DNA of 64,000 nt from Chromobacterium alkanivorans (GCF_016937655.1 NZ_JAFHKL010000001.1:558001-622000), one strand, 5' to 3'. Positions 33,228 to 44,831 are shown, counted from the stretch's first letter. Translations and numbers: made by a program. Notes: generated by a model from the sequence alone, not told the origin.

Positions 33228-33251
33228 AAAAAAAGGGCGCCGACGGCGCCC
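33228..33251 (-). terminator. Intrinsic terminator of glnK-amtB
   Basis: On the minus strand GGGCGCC, GTC loop, GGCGCCC followed by seven T. It lies just after the amtB stop and back to back with the sspAB terminator. Confidence 0.9.
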
Positions 33252-33283
33252 CAAGTCCCTTACCACAACAAGAAAATCCGAAT

Positions 33284-34597
33284 TTATTCGACACGCTCCC
33301 CGTGCAGGATCACATCCAGTCCTTCGCGTTCTTCGTCTTCCGCGACGCGCAGCCCAATCACCACATCGATCAGCTTCAGCAAGACTAAGGTGATCACGGC
33401 GCAATAGGCCGCGGTGATGCCCACGCCCAGCGCTTGAGCGGCGAGGCTGCCTTCGGCGCCGCCGATTTCCTTGACCGCGAAGACGCCGGTGAGCAGAGCG
33501 CCCAGAATGCCGCCGATGCCGTGCACGCCGAAGGCGTCCAGAGAGTCGTCGTAGCCCAACATGTGCTTGAGCCCGGTGGCGCCCCAGAAGCAGACCACGC
33601 CGGCCGCCAGGCCGATGATCAGCGCGCCCTTGACGTCGACGAAGCCGGCCGCGGGGGTGATGGCGACCAGGCCGGCGACCGCGCCCGAGGCAATGCCCAG
33701 CACCGAAGGCTTTTTCTTGGTGAGCCATTCGGCGAACATCCAGGCCAGCGCGGCGGCGGCGGTGGCGAGCTGAGTGGTGACCATGGCCATGCCGGCGCGG
33801 CCGTCCGCGGCGGCGGCGGAGCCGGCGTTGAAGCCGAACCAGCCCACCCACAGCATCGACGCGCCCACCAGGGTCAGCACCAGATTATGCGGCGGCATCG
33901 CCTCTTTGCCGAAACCAACGCGCTTGCCCAGCACCAGGGCGGTCACCAGGCCGGCGATGCCGGCGTTGATGTGCACGACGGTGCCGCCGGCGAAGTCCAG
34001 CACGCCCTTGTCCGCCATCCAGCCGCCCGGCGCCCAGACCCAGTGCGCCACCGGCGCGTAGACCAGCAAGGACCACAGCGCCATGAAGACCAGCATGGCG
34101 GAAAACTTCATCCGCTCGGCGAAGGCTCCGGTGATCAAGGCCGGGGTGATGATGGCGAAAGTCATCTGAAAGGTCATGAACACCGATTCCGGTATGGTGC
34201 CGGCCAGCGGATGCACGGCCAGTTTGCCGGCTTCTTTCAGATAAACCATGCCGTCCAGCATCACGCGGCTCAGGTCGCCGAGATAAGGCGTGCCGACGGT
34301 GAAGGCCAGGCTATAGCCGACGACCACCCACAGCACCGTGATCAGCGCGGTGATCGCGAAACTCTGCATCAGCGTCGCCAGCACGTTTTTCTTGCGCACC
34401 ATGCCGCCATAGAACAGCGCCAGGCCGGGGATGGTCATGAACAACACCAGGGCGGTGGAGATCAGCATCCAGGCGGTGTCGCCGGCGCTGATGCTCTTGG
34501 CGTCGGCAATAGCCGGACCCGCCGGCGCGGCGGCGAGCGCCAGCGGAGCCATCAGGCTCAAGCCGGCGAGCTGAATGGTTGCGAGCAGTTTTTTCAT
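33284..34597 (-). CDS. amtB: Ammonium transporter AmtB
   Basis: 437-residue Amt/MEP/Rh channel protein with an N-terminal signal peptide (MKKLLATIQLAGLSLMAPLA, cleaved after about residue 23) and 11 membrane helices. Family segments: ALFYGGMVRKKN, APVAHWVWAPGGWM, DFAGGTVVHINAGIAGLV (first pore histidine) and DAFGVHGIGGILGALLTGVF (second pore histidine). The start ATG at 34595-34597 follows GGGGAAAC. It is downstream of glnK by 29 bp, the standard glnK-amtB pair, in which GlnK blocks the channel when nitrogen is sufficient. Confidence 0.96.
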   Translation of the reverse strand: MKKLLATIQLAGLSLMAPLALAAAPAGPAIADAKSISAGDTAWMLISTALVLFMTIPGLALFYGGMVRKKNVLATLMQSFAITALITVLWVVVGYSLAFTVGTPYLGDLSRVMLDGMVYLKEAGKLAVHPLAGTIPESVFMTFQMTFAIITPALITGAFAERMKFSAMLVFMALWSLLVYAPVAHWVWAPGGWMADKGVLDFAGGTVVHINAGIAGLVTALVLGKRVGFGKEAMPPHNLVLTLVGASMLWVGWFGFNAGSAAAADGRAGMAMVTTQLATAAAALAWMFAEWLTKKKPSVLGIASGAVAGLVAITPAAGFVDVKGALIIGLAAGVVCFWGATGLKHMLGYDDSLDAFGVHGIGGILGALLTGVFAVKEIGGAEGSLAAQALGVGITAAYCAVITLVLLKLIDVVIGLRVAEDEEREGLDVILHGERVE

Positions 34598-34626
34598 TGT
34601 CGTTTCCCCTGTGTCTCTCTTGTGGT

Positions 34627-34995
<369 letters not shown>

Positions 34996-35026
34996 CTAGA
35001 GTTGAGCGCTGCTGTCGCGTCAATAC

Positions 35027-35041
35027 GCATGAATCGTGCCA
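35027..35041 (-). promoter_or_regulatory. Sigma-54 promoter of glnK-amtB
   Basis: Reading on the minus strand TGGCACG-ATTC-ATGC, with GG and GC spaced 10 nt apart as required for RpoN promoters. It sits about 60 nt upstream of the glnK start. Confidence 0.8.
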
Positions 35042-35087
35042 GGCCGGATTGGCGCAAAAGAAATCCCTAAGATCATGTTGCAACGCA

Positions 35088-35111
35088 AAAAAGGCCTGTA
35101 CTGGCCTTTTT
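35088..35111. other. Terminator-like hairpin between the NtrC site and the sigma-54 promoter
   Basis: AAAAAGGCC, TGTACT loop, GGCCTTTTT: symmetric, with A/T tracts on both sides, so it could terminate in either direction. No gene reads into it from the right on the minus strand, so it may insulate the operon or shape the promoter DNA. Confidence 0.6.
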
Positions 35112-35112
35112 G

Positions 35113-35127
35113 GCACTTTCCCGGTGC
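35113..35127. promoter_or_regulatory. Putative NtrC binding site
   Basis: GCAC-N7-GTGC, the core of the enterobacterial NtrC consensus, about 75 bp upstream of the sigma-54 promoter, a normal enhancer distance. Only one site was seen. Confidence 0.6.
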
Positions 35128-35302
35128 ATGCGGCGACGGCGCGCCGCACTGATTTGGTGCCCAAGGCGCGCGGCGCAGGGAAGGCGGGGGCGAGGAGGCC
35201 GCCGCCGGCCCGCGTGGGGGCGGGGACGCGCCGGCGAGTGGCGGACTTGGCTTTTTGCTACACTCTGCTCTGTTATCACTTACTCATTCAAGGAGCCGCG
35301 TC

Positions 35303-35590
35303 ATGTTGAGCCAAAAGTTGTTCGAGGAAATCGGCAACAAGATCAGCGAGACCATCGCCGCCAGTCCGGCCAAGGACATCGAGAAAAACGTCAAGGCGAT
35401 GATGGCCTCCACCTTCAGCAAAATGGATCTGGTGACGCGCGAGGAGTTCGACGTGCAGCAGGAGGTGTTGGTGCGCACCCGCGAGAAGCTGGCGCAACTG
35501 GAGCAGAAGCTGGCGCGGCTGGAGGCGCAGGTGTTCCCGGAGGAGGCGAAAGCCACGGTAGAGGCGCAATCAGAACTCGGCCACTCCTGA
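35303..35590 (+). CDS. ubiK: Ubiquinone biosynthesis accessory factor UbiK (BMFP/YqiC)
   Basis: 95-residue small protein with an amphipathic N-terminal half and a C-terminal coiled coil (LVRTREKLAQLEQKLARLEAQV). It belongs to the membrane-fusogenic BMFP/UbiK family, which helps the soluble Ubi complex in aerobic ubiquinone synthesis. The ATG at 35303 follows AAGGAG. It is divergent from glnK and lies 5 bp before comM. Confidence 0.9.
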   Translation: MLSQKLFEEIGNKISETIAASPAKDIEKNVKAMMASTFSKMDLVTREEFDVQQEVLVRTREKLAQLEQKLARLEAQVFPEEAKATVEAQSELGHS

Positions 35591-35595
35591 GCGAC

Positions 35596-37104
35596 ATGGC
35601 GCTGGCCGTGGTCGCAAGCCGGGCGCTGGCGGGAATGGACGCGCCCGAGGTGGCGGTGGAAGTGCATCTGGCCAACGGCTTGCCCGCCTTCACCATTGTC
35701 GGCCTGCCGGACCTAGAGGTGAAGGAAAGCCGGGAGCGGGTGCGCGCGGCGATCCTGACCTCGGGCTTTGAGTTTCCGGCCCGGCGCATCACCGTCAACC
35801 TGGCCCCGGCCGACCTTCCCAAAGACTCCGGCCGCTTCGACCTGCCCATCGCCATCGGCATTCTGGCGGCTAGCGGACAAGTGCGCTGCCCTCAGTTGGC
35901 GACCTATGAAATCGCCGGCGAGCTGGCCCTGACCGGCGCCTTGCGGCCGGTGCGCGGCGCCCTGGCGATGGCGTGCAAGACGCGAGAGGCGGGGCGCGCC
36001 TTCATGCTGCCGATGGCCAGCGCCAAAGAGGCCGCCGTGCTCGAGGGCATGCCCTTGTACGGGGTGAACTCTCTGGTCGAAGCCTGCGCCTTTCTCAACG
36101 GCCTTGCCGCGCTGGAACCGTATCGACCCGAGGACGGCTTGTCCCGCTCGCCTCCGGACTATCTAGATCTACAAGACATCAAAGGCCAGCCGCTGGCGCG
36201 TCATGCGCTGGAAGTGGCCGCGGCCGGACGGCACAGCCTCTTGCTGCTCGGGCCGCCCGGCACCGGCAAATCCATGCTGGCGGCGCGCCTGCCCGGCATC
36301 TTGCCCGGCATGCCGGACGAAGAGGCGCTGGAAAGCGCCGCCGTGCGTTCCTTGGGGAGCGACGGCTTCGCGCTGGACGATTGGGGCGTGCGGCCGTTCC
36401 GCTCTCCGCACCACACCGCGTCCGCGGTTGCGCTGGTGGGCGGCGGCAGCGATCCCCGGCCGGGGGAAATCAGCCTGGCGCATCATGGCGTCTTGTTTTT
36501 GGACGAATTGCCCGAGTTCGACCGCAAAGTGCTGGAAGTGCTGCGCGAGCCGTTGGAGGCCGGGGTGATCCACATCTCGCGCGCCGCGCGCCAGGCCAGT
36601 TTTCCCGCCCGATTCCAGTTGATAGCGGCAATGAATCCCTGCCCCTGTGGTTATCTTGGGCATTTCAGCGGAAAATGCCGGTGCACGCCCGAGCAAGTGG
36701 GGCGCTATCGAGGTAAAATCTCCGGTCCCTTATTGGATCGCATCGATTTGCACGTCGAAGTGCAGTCCTTGCCCGCCGACGAGTTGGTGGAAGGACCCGC
36801 CGGCGAGCCCAGCGCCCAGGTACGCGAGCGGGTGGAGGCGGCGTATCGTCGGCAATTGGAGAGGCAGGGCAAGGCGAATGCCGGCTTGAGCGGGGCGGAG
36901 TTGGAGGCGGTTGGCGCTTTTCACGCCGAGGCGCTGGCATTATTGCGGCAAGTTTTGGACAAGATCGGCTTGTCGGCGCGCAGTTATCATCGGATACTTC
37001 GAGTTTCCAGAACCATTGCCGATTTGCAGGGTCAGGCTATGGTCATGCGGGAGCATGTGTTGCAGGCGATTCAATTACGACGCGCCGCAATGCCTAATGG
37101 CTAA
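35596..37104 (+). CDS. comM: ComM/YifB Mg-chelatase-like AAA+ ATPase
   Basis: 502-residue AAA+ protein, in other bacteria a hexameric helicase that promotes branch migration during natural transformation. N-terminal Lon-protease-like fold (about 1-170; TIVGLPDLEVKESRERVRAA), Walker A GPPGTGKS in the middle, Walker B-type LFLDELPEF, and the cysteine pair region NPCPCGYLGHFSGKCRC. The start ATG follows the ubiK stop by 5 bp, so the two are probably co-transcribed. With comEA and pilBCD in this window it suggests DNA-uptake ability. Confidence 0.94.
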   Translation: MALAVVASRALAGMDAPEVAVEVHLANGLPAFTIVGLPDLEVKESRERVRAAILTSGFEFPARRITVNLAPADLPKDSGRFDLPIAIGILAASGQVRCPQLATYEIAGELALTGALRPVRGALAMACKTREAGRAFMLPMASAKEAAVLEGMPLYGVNSLVEACAFLNGLAALEPYRPEDGLSRSPPDYLDLQDIKGQPLARHALEVAAAGRHSLLLLGPPGTGKSMLAARLPGILPGMPDEEALESAAVRSLGSDGFALDDWGVRPFRSPHHTASAVALVGGGSDPRPGEISLAHHGVLFLDELPEFDRKVLEVLREPLEAGVIHISRAARQASFPARFQLIAAMNPCPCGYLGHFSGKCRCTPEQVGRYRGKISGPLLDRIDLHVEVQSLPADELVEGPAGEPSAQVRERVEAAYRRQLERQGKANAGLSGAELEAVGAFHAEALALLRQVLDKIGLSARSYHRILRVSRTIADLQGQAMVMREHVLQAIQLRRAAMPNG

Positions 37105-37175
37105 CAATAAATAAAGAATTGATCAATCCAGATAGTTTGTTGAACTATTTGATTAGTTAAAAGCGTAAGTGCTGC

Positions 37176-37904
37176 ATGGCAAATCGAGATTTAAAAAATT
37201 CCTCACGTAGTTCCCGCAGCCGCTCATCCGGCTCCAAAAGCGGAGGCGGCGGCATGGTGGCGGGCATCGTCATCGGCCTGATCGTCGGCGTTGCCGTCGC
37301 GGTTGGCCTCGCCATGTATCTGAATAAGTCCTCTACGCCGTTCAGCAATTTGGAAAAGTTGGACCGCAAGGCGGCCGGCGCCTCCGCGCCGCCGACCGAG
37401 CTGCTGGCTCCGGGCACCCGCCTGGCCGACGCGGCCTCGGAAACCGCCGCGGTTCCGGCGCCGGCGGCCAAGCCGGCCCAGGAGCCGCCGTCCGCTCCGC
37501 CGCCGATGCCGGCGGAAACTCCCGCCAAACCGGCCGCGACCGCGCCGGCGGCCAAGGATGCCGGCAAGGACGAACAACGCTTTGATTTCTACAAGATCTT
37601 GCCGGGACAGGTGGACGCGGTGCCGGGCAAGAACGGCAAGGCGGCGGAACCTTCGGCGCAGCAGGCGGCCAAAAAAGTCTACTTGCAGCTGGGATCCTTC
37701 CAGAATCAGGACGAGGCGGACAACCTCAAGGCCAAGCTGGCCTTGTTGGGCGTGGAAGCCAAAATCCAGTCGGTGACTGTGCCGGAAAAGGGGCTGGTGC
37801 ATCGAGTCCGGGTGGGGCCGTACAGCCGCCAGGACGAGGTGGACCGGGTGAAGGCTCAGTTGAAGCAGGATGGCATTGGCGCGACTGTCGTCAAGGCGGA
37901 ATAA
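37176..37904 (+). CDS. SPOR-domain cell-division protein (FtsN-like)
   Basis: 242-residue bitopic inner-membrane protein. It has a basic, Ser/Arg-rich cytoplasmic start, one transmembrane helix at about 27-48 (GMVAGIVIGLIVGVAVAVG), a long Pro/Ala-rich periplasmic linker and a C-terminal SPOR domain (about 167-242; VYLQLGSFQNQDEADNLKAKL) that should bind denuded septal peptidoglycan. FtsN is the likely role, but several SPOR proteins share this layout. dsbA follows after 25 bp. Confidence 0.87.
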   Translation: MANRDLKNSSRSSRSRSSGSKSGGGGMVAGIVIGLIVGVAVAVGLAMYLNKSSTPFSNLEKLDRKAAGASAPPTELLAPGTRLADAASETAAVPAPAAKPAQEPPSAPPPMPAETPAKPAATAPAAKDAGKDEQRFDFYKILPGQVDAVPGKNGKAAEPSAQQAAKKVYLQLGSFQNQDEADNLKAKLALLGVEAKIQSVTVPEKGLVHRVRVGPYSRQDEVDRVKAQLKQDGIGATVVKAE

Positions 37905-37929
37905 ACTCTTCCTCTATAGGGAATCGATA

Positions 37930-38541
37930 ATGAAAAAGTGGTTATTGCTTTCGTTGATGCTGTTCAGCGGCCTGGCAAACGCGGCGATTGAGCTGGGCAA
38001 GGATTACACCATGCTGGCGACGCCGCAGCCGGTGGCGGATCCGAAAAAGGTGGAGGTGCTCGAGTTCTTCTCCTACCACTGCATTCACTGCCTGGAGCTT
38101 GAACCGGCGATGAGCGCTTGGGAAAAGAGCAAGCCCGCCGACGTGGCCTTCTCCAAGGAGCAGATCGTGTGGCAAAAGTCGATGGAAGGCTTTGTGCGCA
38201 TGTTCTCCGCCTTCAAGACCTCCGGCGCCTACGACAAGCTGCACCGCCCGGCTTTCGAGGCCGTGGTGAAGTCGCGCGTCAATCTGTCCGACGAGAGCGT
38301 GTTCGCCAACTGGCTCAAGCAGCAGAAGGGCGTTGACGCCGCCAAGGTGATGCAGGCCTACAAATCCTTCGGCGTGAACGCGCAGGTGGCCAAGGCTGCC
38401 AAGATGACCCGCGACTATGCGATCCAGGGCACCCCGACGGTGATCGTCAACGGCAAATACGTGGTGACGCCGGTGGCGCCGGAGCGCATGGTGCAGGTGA
38501 TCAACGAGCTGGTGGCCAAGGCCCGAGCCGAGAAAAAATAA
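37930..38541 (+). CDS. dsbA: Thiol:disulfide interchange protein DsbA
   Basis: 203-residue periplasmic oxidoreductase with a signal peptide (about 1-19, ending ANA), thioredoxin fold with inserted helical domain, active site Cys51-Ile-His-Cys54 and cis-proline segment GTPTVIVNGKY. The CxxC dipeptide is Ile-His, not the Pro-His of Escherichia coli DsbA. The ATG at 37930 lies 25 bp after the SPOR gene. An intrinsic terminator follows. Confidence 0.94.
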   Translation: MKKWLLLSLMLFSGLANAAIELGKDYTMLATPQPVADPKKVEVLEFFSYHCIHCLELEPAMSAWEKSKPADVAFSKEQIVWQKSMEGFVRMFSAFKTSGAYDKLHRPAFEAVVKSRVNLSDESVFANWLKQQKGVDAAKVMQAYKSFGVNAQVAKAAKMTRDYAIQGTPTVIVNGKYVVTPVAPERMVQVINELVAKARAEKK

Positions 38542-38566
38542 GAATCGAGCAAGACGCTTGGTGAAG

Positions 38567-38590
38567 AAGGCAGCCCCGGGGCTGCCTTTT
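38567..38590 (+). terminator. Intrinsic terminator after dsbA
   Basis: AAGGCAGCCCC immediately followed by GGGGCTGCCTTTT: perfect 11-bp arms with the centre acting as loop, 25 nt after the dsbA stop. Confidence 0.9.
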
Positions 38591-38624
38591 GCGCATATTA
38601 AACCTTGATGGGGGATGGGTGGAC

Positions 38625-39446
38625 ATGGATGTGATGCTGTTGGCCAAGGCTTTATTGCTGGGCATCGTCGAAGGGGTGACGGAATTTTTTCCGATTTCCA
38701 GCACCGGGCATTTGATCGTGGTCGGGGACCTGATCGGTTTTCAAAACAATGCCGACGTGTTCGAGGTGGTGATTCAGCTGGGCGCGATCCTGGCGGTGGT
38801 GTGGGAGTATCGGCAGCGCTTTCTGGGCGTGGCGCAGGGGGCTTTGCGGCGGGAGGCCCAGTCGCTGCGCTTCATCGGCAATTTGCTGGTGGCTTTCCTG
38901 CCGGCGGCGGTCATCGGTTTCTTCGCGATCAAGGCGATCAAGCATTATCTGTTCAACCCGGTGACGGTGGCGCTGGCCTTGGTGGTGGGGGGCGTCATCA
39001 TCCTGCTGGTTGAGCGCAGGCAGCGCGTGCCGCGGGTGAACAGCGTGGACGCGATGAGCTGGCGGGACGCGTTGAAAGTGGGGGTGGCCCAGGTGTTCGC
39101 CATGGTGCCGGGCACCTCGCGTTCGGGCTCCACCATTATCGGCGGCATGCTGTTTGGCCTAGACCGCAAGGTGGCCACCGAATTTTCCTTTTTCCTGGCG
39201 GTGCCGACCATGTTCGCGGCTACGTTTTACGATGTGTACAAGCATTGGCACCAATTCACCGCCGCCGACGTGCCGGTGATAGGGGTGGGCTTCATCGCGG
39301 CCTTCATCAGCGCTTTCTTCGCGGTGCGGGGTTTGATCCGCTATGTGTCCAGTCATAATTTCAATGCATTCGCCTGGTACCGCATCGTATTCGGCCTGGT
39401 GATTTTGGCGACTTGGCAGCTGGGCTGGGTGAATTGGAGCGCCTGA
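38625..39446 (+). CDS. uppP: Undecaprenyl-diphosphatase UppP (BacA)
   Basis: 273-residue integral membrane phosphatase that recycles Und-PP to Und-P, the carrier for peptidoglycan and for the polysaccharide encoded earlier in the window. Both conserved blocks are present: [16 protein letters not shown] near the N-terminus and [21 protein letters not shown] in the middle. Frames extend upstream into the dsbA terminator, so the ATG at 38625, preceded by GGGTGGA, is preferred. Bacitracin resistance is a known effect of this family. Confidence 0.95.
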   Translation: MDVMLLAKALLLGIVEGVTEFFPISSTGHLIVVGDLIGFQNNADVFEVVIQLGAILAVVWEYRQRFLGVAQGALRREAQSLRFIGNLLVAFLPAAVIGFFAIKAIKHYLFNPVTVALALVVGGVIILLVERRQRVPRVNSVDAMSWRDALKVGVAQVFAMVPGTSRSGSTIIGGMLFGLDRKVATEFSFFLAVPTMFAATFYDVYKHWHQFTAADVPVIGVGFIAAFISAFFAVRGLIRYVSSHNFNAFAWYRIVFGLVILATWQLGWVNWSA

Positions 39447-39468
39447 ACAGGCTCAAGATAGAAATATC

Positions 39469-39495
39469 TTGACAGCCAAAGCCTGCTTGTATAAT
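39469..39495 (+). promoter_or_regulatory. Promoter of initiator tRNA gene
   Basis: TTGACA (39469-39474) and TATAAT (39490-39495), both perfect, with a short 15-bp spacer; a weaker TAATAT at 39492-39497 would give 17 bp. The tRNA begins 16 nt downstream. Confidence 0.65.
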
Positions 39496-39510
39496 ATGCA
39501 ACCTCTCTGA

Positions 39511-39587
<77 letters not shown>

Positions 39588-39593
39588 AATTCA

Positions 39594-39628
39594 AAAACCC
39601 AGCTTTCTTTATGAAAGCTGGGTTTTTT
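39594..39628 (+). terminator. Intrinsic terminator of tRNA-fMet
   Basis: AACCCAGCTTTC, TTTAT loop, GAAAGCTGGGTT, then TTTT; begins about 9 nt after CCA. Confidence 0.9.
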
Positions 39629-39673
39629 GTTTTCAGCGCCGCAGTGGCCAATGGGCGGCGAGCGTCGTGACGT

Positions 39674-39702
39674 AAAAAAACCGCCGGGGACGGCGGTTTT
39701 TT
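39674..39702 (-). terminator. Intrinsic terminator of purB
   Basis: On the minus strand AAAAAACCGCCG, TCCC loop, CGGCGG followed by T7, just past the purB stop. The symmetric A/T tracts make it potentially bidirectional. Confidence 0.9.
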
Positions 39703-39722
39703 CATTGCTGGCGCAAACGCGT

Positions 39723-42055
<2,333 letters not shown>

Positions 42056-42075
42056 CGAAATCCTTTTACATCAAG

Positions 42076-42100
42076 AAAAACGGGTGCTAGGCACCCGTTT
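42076..42100 (-). terminator. Intrinsic terminator of ffh
   Basis: On the minus strand AAACGGGTGC, CTA loop, GCACCCGTTTTTC, just after the ffh stop and before the ATP-grasp gene. Confidence 0.88.
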
Positions 42101-42104
42101 CAGC

Positions 42105-43460
42105 TTACATGCCGGGCATCATGCCCTTCATGCCGCGAAGCATTTTCATCATGCCTCCCTTGGAGGAGAACTGCTTCATCATTTTCTGCGTCTGCTCGAA
42201 CTGGTTCAGCAGCTTGTTGACTTCCTGCACCGTCACGCCGGCGCCGGCGGCGATGCGGCGTTTGCGGCTGGCCTTGAGCAGTTCCGGCTTGTGGCGTTCC
42301 TGCGGCGTCATCGAATTGATGATGCCTTCGATGCGGCGCATGGCTTTCTCCGCCTCCGCGCCTTGCACGCCTTTGGCCATCTGCCCCAGTTGTCCCGGCA
42401 TTTTCTCCAGCAGATTGCTCATGCCGCCCATTTTCTTCATCTGCTGCATCTGGGCCTTGAAGTCCTCAAGGTCGAAGCCCTTGCCGGACTTCAACTTCTT
42501 GGCCATCGCGGCGGCCTCGTCCTGATCGATGCCTTTTTGCACTTCTTCGATCAGCGACAACACGTCGCCCATGCCCAGAATGCGGCTGGCGATCCGGTCC
42601 GGGTGGAAGGGTTCCAGGCCGGACACTTTTTCGCCGACGCCGATGAATTTGATCGGCTTGCCAGTGATGTGGCGGACGGACAAGGCGGCGCCGCCGCGCG
42701 AGTCGCCGTCCATCTTGGTCAGGATGACGCCGGTCAGCGGCAGCGCCTCATTGAAAGCCTGGGCGGTGTTGACCGCGTCCTGGCCCTGCATCGCGTCGAC
42801 GACGAACAGGGTTTCCACCGGGTTCAGCGTCGCGTGCAGCGCCTTGATCTCGGCCATCATCGCTTCGTCGATGGCCAGGCGGCCGGCGGTGTCCACCATC
42901 AGCACGTCGAAAAAGTGGCGTTTGGCGTGATCCACCGCGGCGCGGGCGATGTCGACGGGGTTCTGGTCGCCGGAGGACGGGAACCATTCGACGCCGACCT
43001 GCTGGGCCAGCAGCTGCAATTGTTCGATCGCGGCGGGGCGGTAGACGTCGGCGGAGACGACCAGCACTTTTTTCTTCTGGGTCTCTTTCAACAATTTGGC
43101 GAGCTTGCCGACCGTGGTGGTCTTGCCGGCGCCCTGCAGGCCGGCCATCAGCACGATGGCGGGCGGCACGGCCGCCAGATTGAGGGCGTCGTTCTTGTCG
43201 CCCATCAATTTGGTCAATTCCTCATTGACCACGCCCACCAGGGCCTGGCCCGGAGTCAGGCTGCCGGCCACGTCTTGGCCGAGCGCGCGCTCCTTGACCT
43301 GGGCGATAAAGGTCTTGACCACGGGCAGGGCGACGTCGGCCTCCAGCAGGGCCATGCGCACTTCGCGCATCGCGTCCTGGATATTGGCTTCGGTCAAGCG
43401 CGCATTGCCGCGCAGATTTTTCATCACGCCGGACAGGCGGCTGGTCAGGTTGTCTAGCAT
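42105..43460 (-). CDS. ffh: Signal recognition particle protein Ffh
   Basis: 451-residue SRP54 GTPase that binds 4.5S RNA and signal sequences of nascent membrane proteins. N domain (about 1-90), G domain with GLQGAGKTTTVGKLA, DTAGRLAIDE and TKMDGDSRGG, and a methionine-rich M domain ending MMKMLRGMKGMMPGM. AAGGA lies before the ATG. It is divergent from the cytochrome-assembly gene, an order known from other proteobacteria. Confidence 0.97.
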   Translation of the reverse strand: MLDNLTSRLSGVMKNLRGNARLTEANIQDAMREVRMALLEADVALPVVKTFIAQVKERALGQDVAGSLTPGQALVGVVNEELTKLMGDKNDALNLAAVPPAIVLMAGLQGAGKTTTVGKLAKLLKETQKKKVLVVSADVYRPAAIEQLQLLAQQVGVEWFPSSGDQNPVDIARAAVDHAKRHFFDVLMVDTAGRLAIDEAMMAEIKALHATLNPVETLFVVDAMQGQDAVNTAQAFNEALPLTGVILTKMDGDSRGGAALSVRHITGKPIKFIGVGEKVSGLEPFHPDRIASRILGMGDVLSLIEEVQKGIDQDEAAAMAKKLKSGKGFDLEDFKAQMQQMKKMGGMSNLLEKMPGQLGQMAKGVQGAEAEKAMRRIEGIINSMTPQERHKPELLKASRKRRIAAGAGVTVQEVNKLLNQFEQTQKMMKQFSSKGGMMKMLRGMKGMMPGM

Positions 43461-43568
43461 GGTGCGTCCTTACTTCTGCCAACGGCTTGCCGGTTGGTGT
43501 AGACTCTCAAACTATCGATTTTACCACGAGCCGCCGGGGCTGCGCCCGGTTTTGATAAAACACCCGAC

Positions 43569-44390
43569 ATGACCCGTTTCCTGCTCGTACTTTCTATTGC
43601 GCTGATCCTCTCCTATGGGGTTTTCACCTGGCACTACTTCGCCAACTGGCGCGGCCTGGCGTGCTGGCCGCGCAAGCCTCGGCTGGAGCACAGCCTGCTG
43701 GGCGTGCTGCTGCTGCTGCAGGCGATTGCCGTGCTGTTGCCGCTGACGCAGGGGGCCTTGCTGTCCCTGGGGGTCGGCCGCGCCTTGTCGGTGATGGTGT
43801 GGATCATGTTGTTGATTTACTGGACCTGCAGCTTCTTCTACCGCGTGGAAGGCCTGCAGCTGTTCATGATGCCGCTGGCGATGGCCGCGCTGGGCTTCGC
43901 CCTGCTGTTTCCCGGGCAGCACGTGGTGCAGGACCTGAGCAACCCGGCTTTCGTGCTGCATATCCTGGTGTCCTTGTTCGCCTACAGCCTGTTCGCCATC
44001 GGCGCGCTGATCGCCATCCTGATGCTGTTCCTGGAAAAGGCCTTGCACGATAAACGGGCGTCCCCGCTGGTCCGGCAATTGCCGCCCTTGCTATCCTTGG
44101 AAAAAATGATGTTCCAGGTGATAGGCGTCGGCTTTTTGCTGCTGACGGTTTCGCTGCTGACCGGAGTGGTGTTTTCAGAAGAGGTGCTGGGGCACGCCGC
44201 GGTGCTGACGCACAAGACCGTTTTCGCCGTGTTGTCCTGGCTGTTGTTCGGCGGCCTGCTGATCGGCCGCAAGTTGCAAGGCTGGCGCGGGCGGGTGGCG
44301 ATTCGCTGGACTTTGGCCGGTTTCCTGTCCTTGGCGCTGGCTTACATTGGCAGCAAGGTCGTCATAGAATTGATCCTGCAACGCGGTTGA
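43569..44390 (+). CDS. CcsA/YpjD-type cytochrome c assembly membrane protein
   Basis: 273-residue inner-membrane protein with eight predicted helices, of the cytochrome c assembly (CcsA/CcmC/YpjD) family. It contains HILVSLFAYSLFAIGALIA and the C-terminal HKTVFAVLSWLLFGGLLIGRKLQGWRG, whose conserved histidines could bind haem. Genes of this type often sit divergent from ffh, as here. Whether it has a cytochrome c maturation role or another role is unclear. Confidence 0.8.
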   Translation: MTRFLLVLSIALILSYGVFTWHYFANWRGLACWPRKPRLEHSLLGVLLLLQAIAVLLPLTQGALLSLGVGRALSVMVWIMLLIYWTCSFFYRVEGLQLFMMPLAMAALGFALLFPGQHVVQDLSNPAFVLHILVSLFAYSLFAIGALIAILMLFLEKALHDKRASPLVRQLPPLLSLEKMMFQVIGVGFLLLTVSLLTGVVFSEEVLGHAAVLTHKTVFAVLSWLLFGGLLIGRKLQGWRGRVAIRWTLAGFLSLALAYIGSKVVIELILQRG

Positions 44391-44424
44391 GGTTGCCCAG
44401 CCCTGTCTCACAAGGAGATCAATG

Positions 44425-44802
44425 ATGAAAAAATTGTTAGCCCTGTTTGCCGCCCTGATGCTGATTTGCAGTACCGCTTTTGCCGCCGTCAACATCAATA
44501 CCGCCAACCAGCAGGAGTTGGAGGCGCTGAAAGGCATTGGCCCGGTCAAGGCCAAGGCCATCGTGGATTACCGCGCCAAGAACGGGCCGTTCAAGAGCGT
44601 GGACGACCTGAAGAATGTCAGCGGAATCGGCGATAAGACCTTGGAAAAACTGCGTAGCGAGCTCGCGGTCAGCGGCGCGTCCAGCGCCGCGCCGAAAGCG
44701 GAGGCCAAGCCCGCCGCCGCCAAACCCGCCGCCGCAGCGGCCAAGCCGGTGGCCGGCGTCAAGAAAGAAGCCTCCAAGCCGGCGGCCAAGAAAAAGCCCT
44801 GA
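44425..44802 (+). CDS. comEA: ComEA-like helix-hairpin-helix DNA-binding protein
   Basis: 125-residue exported protein: signal peptide (about 1-20, ending AFA), then a ComEA-type double helix-hairpin-helix domain (VNINTANQQELEALKGIGP and VSGIGDKTLEKLRSEL). The last about 45 residues are a Lys/Ala/Pro-rich tail, longer and more basic than in the short Neisseria ComEA. In competent bacteria ComEA binds incoming DNA in the periplasm. Two adjacent ATGs exist; the second (44425) is 7 nt from AAGGAG and is preferred. Confidence 0.85.
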   Translation: MKKLLALFAALMLICSTAFAAVNINTANQQELEALKGIGPVKAKAIVDYRAKNGPFKSVDDLKNVSGIGDKTLEKLRSELAVSGASSAAPKAEAKPAAAKPAAAAAKPVAGVKKEASKPAAKKKP

Positions 44803-44831
44803 CGCTTGTCCGGCAACGGTTTGCTTGCAAT

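Noticed and set aside
31008..33851. 947-codon minus-strand frame over petC, sspA and sspB
   Set aside because: Crosses several well-supported genes and terminators; no protein family recognised.
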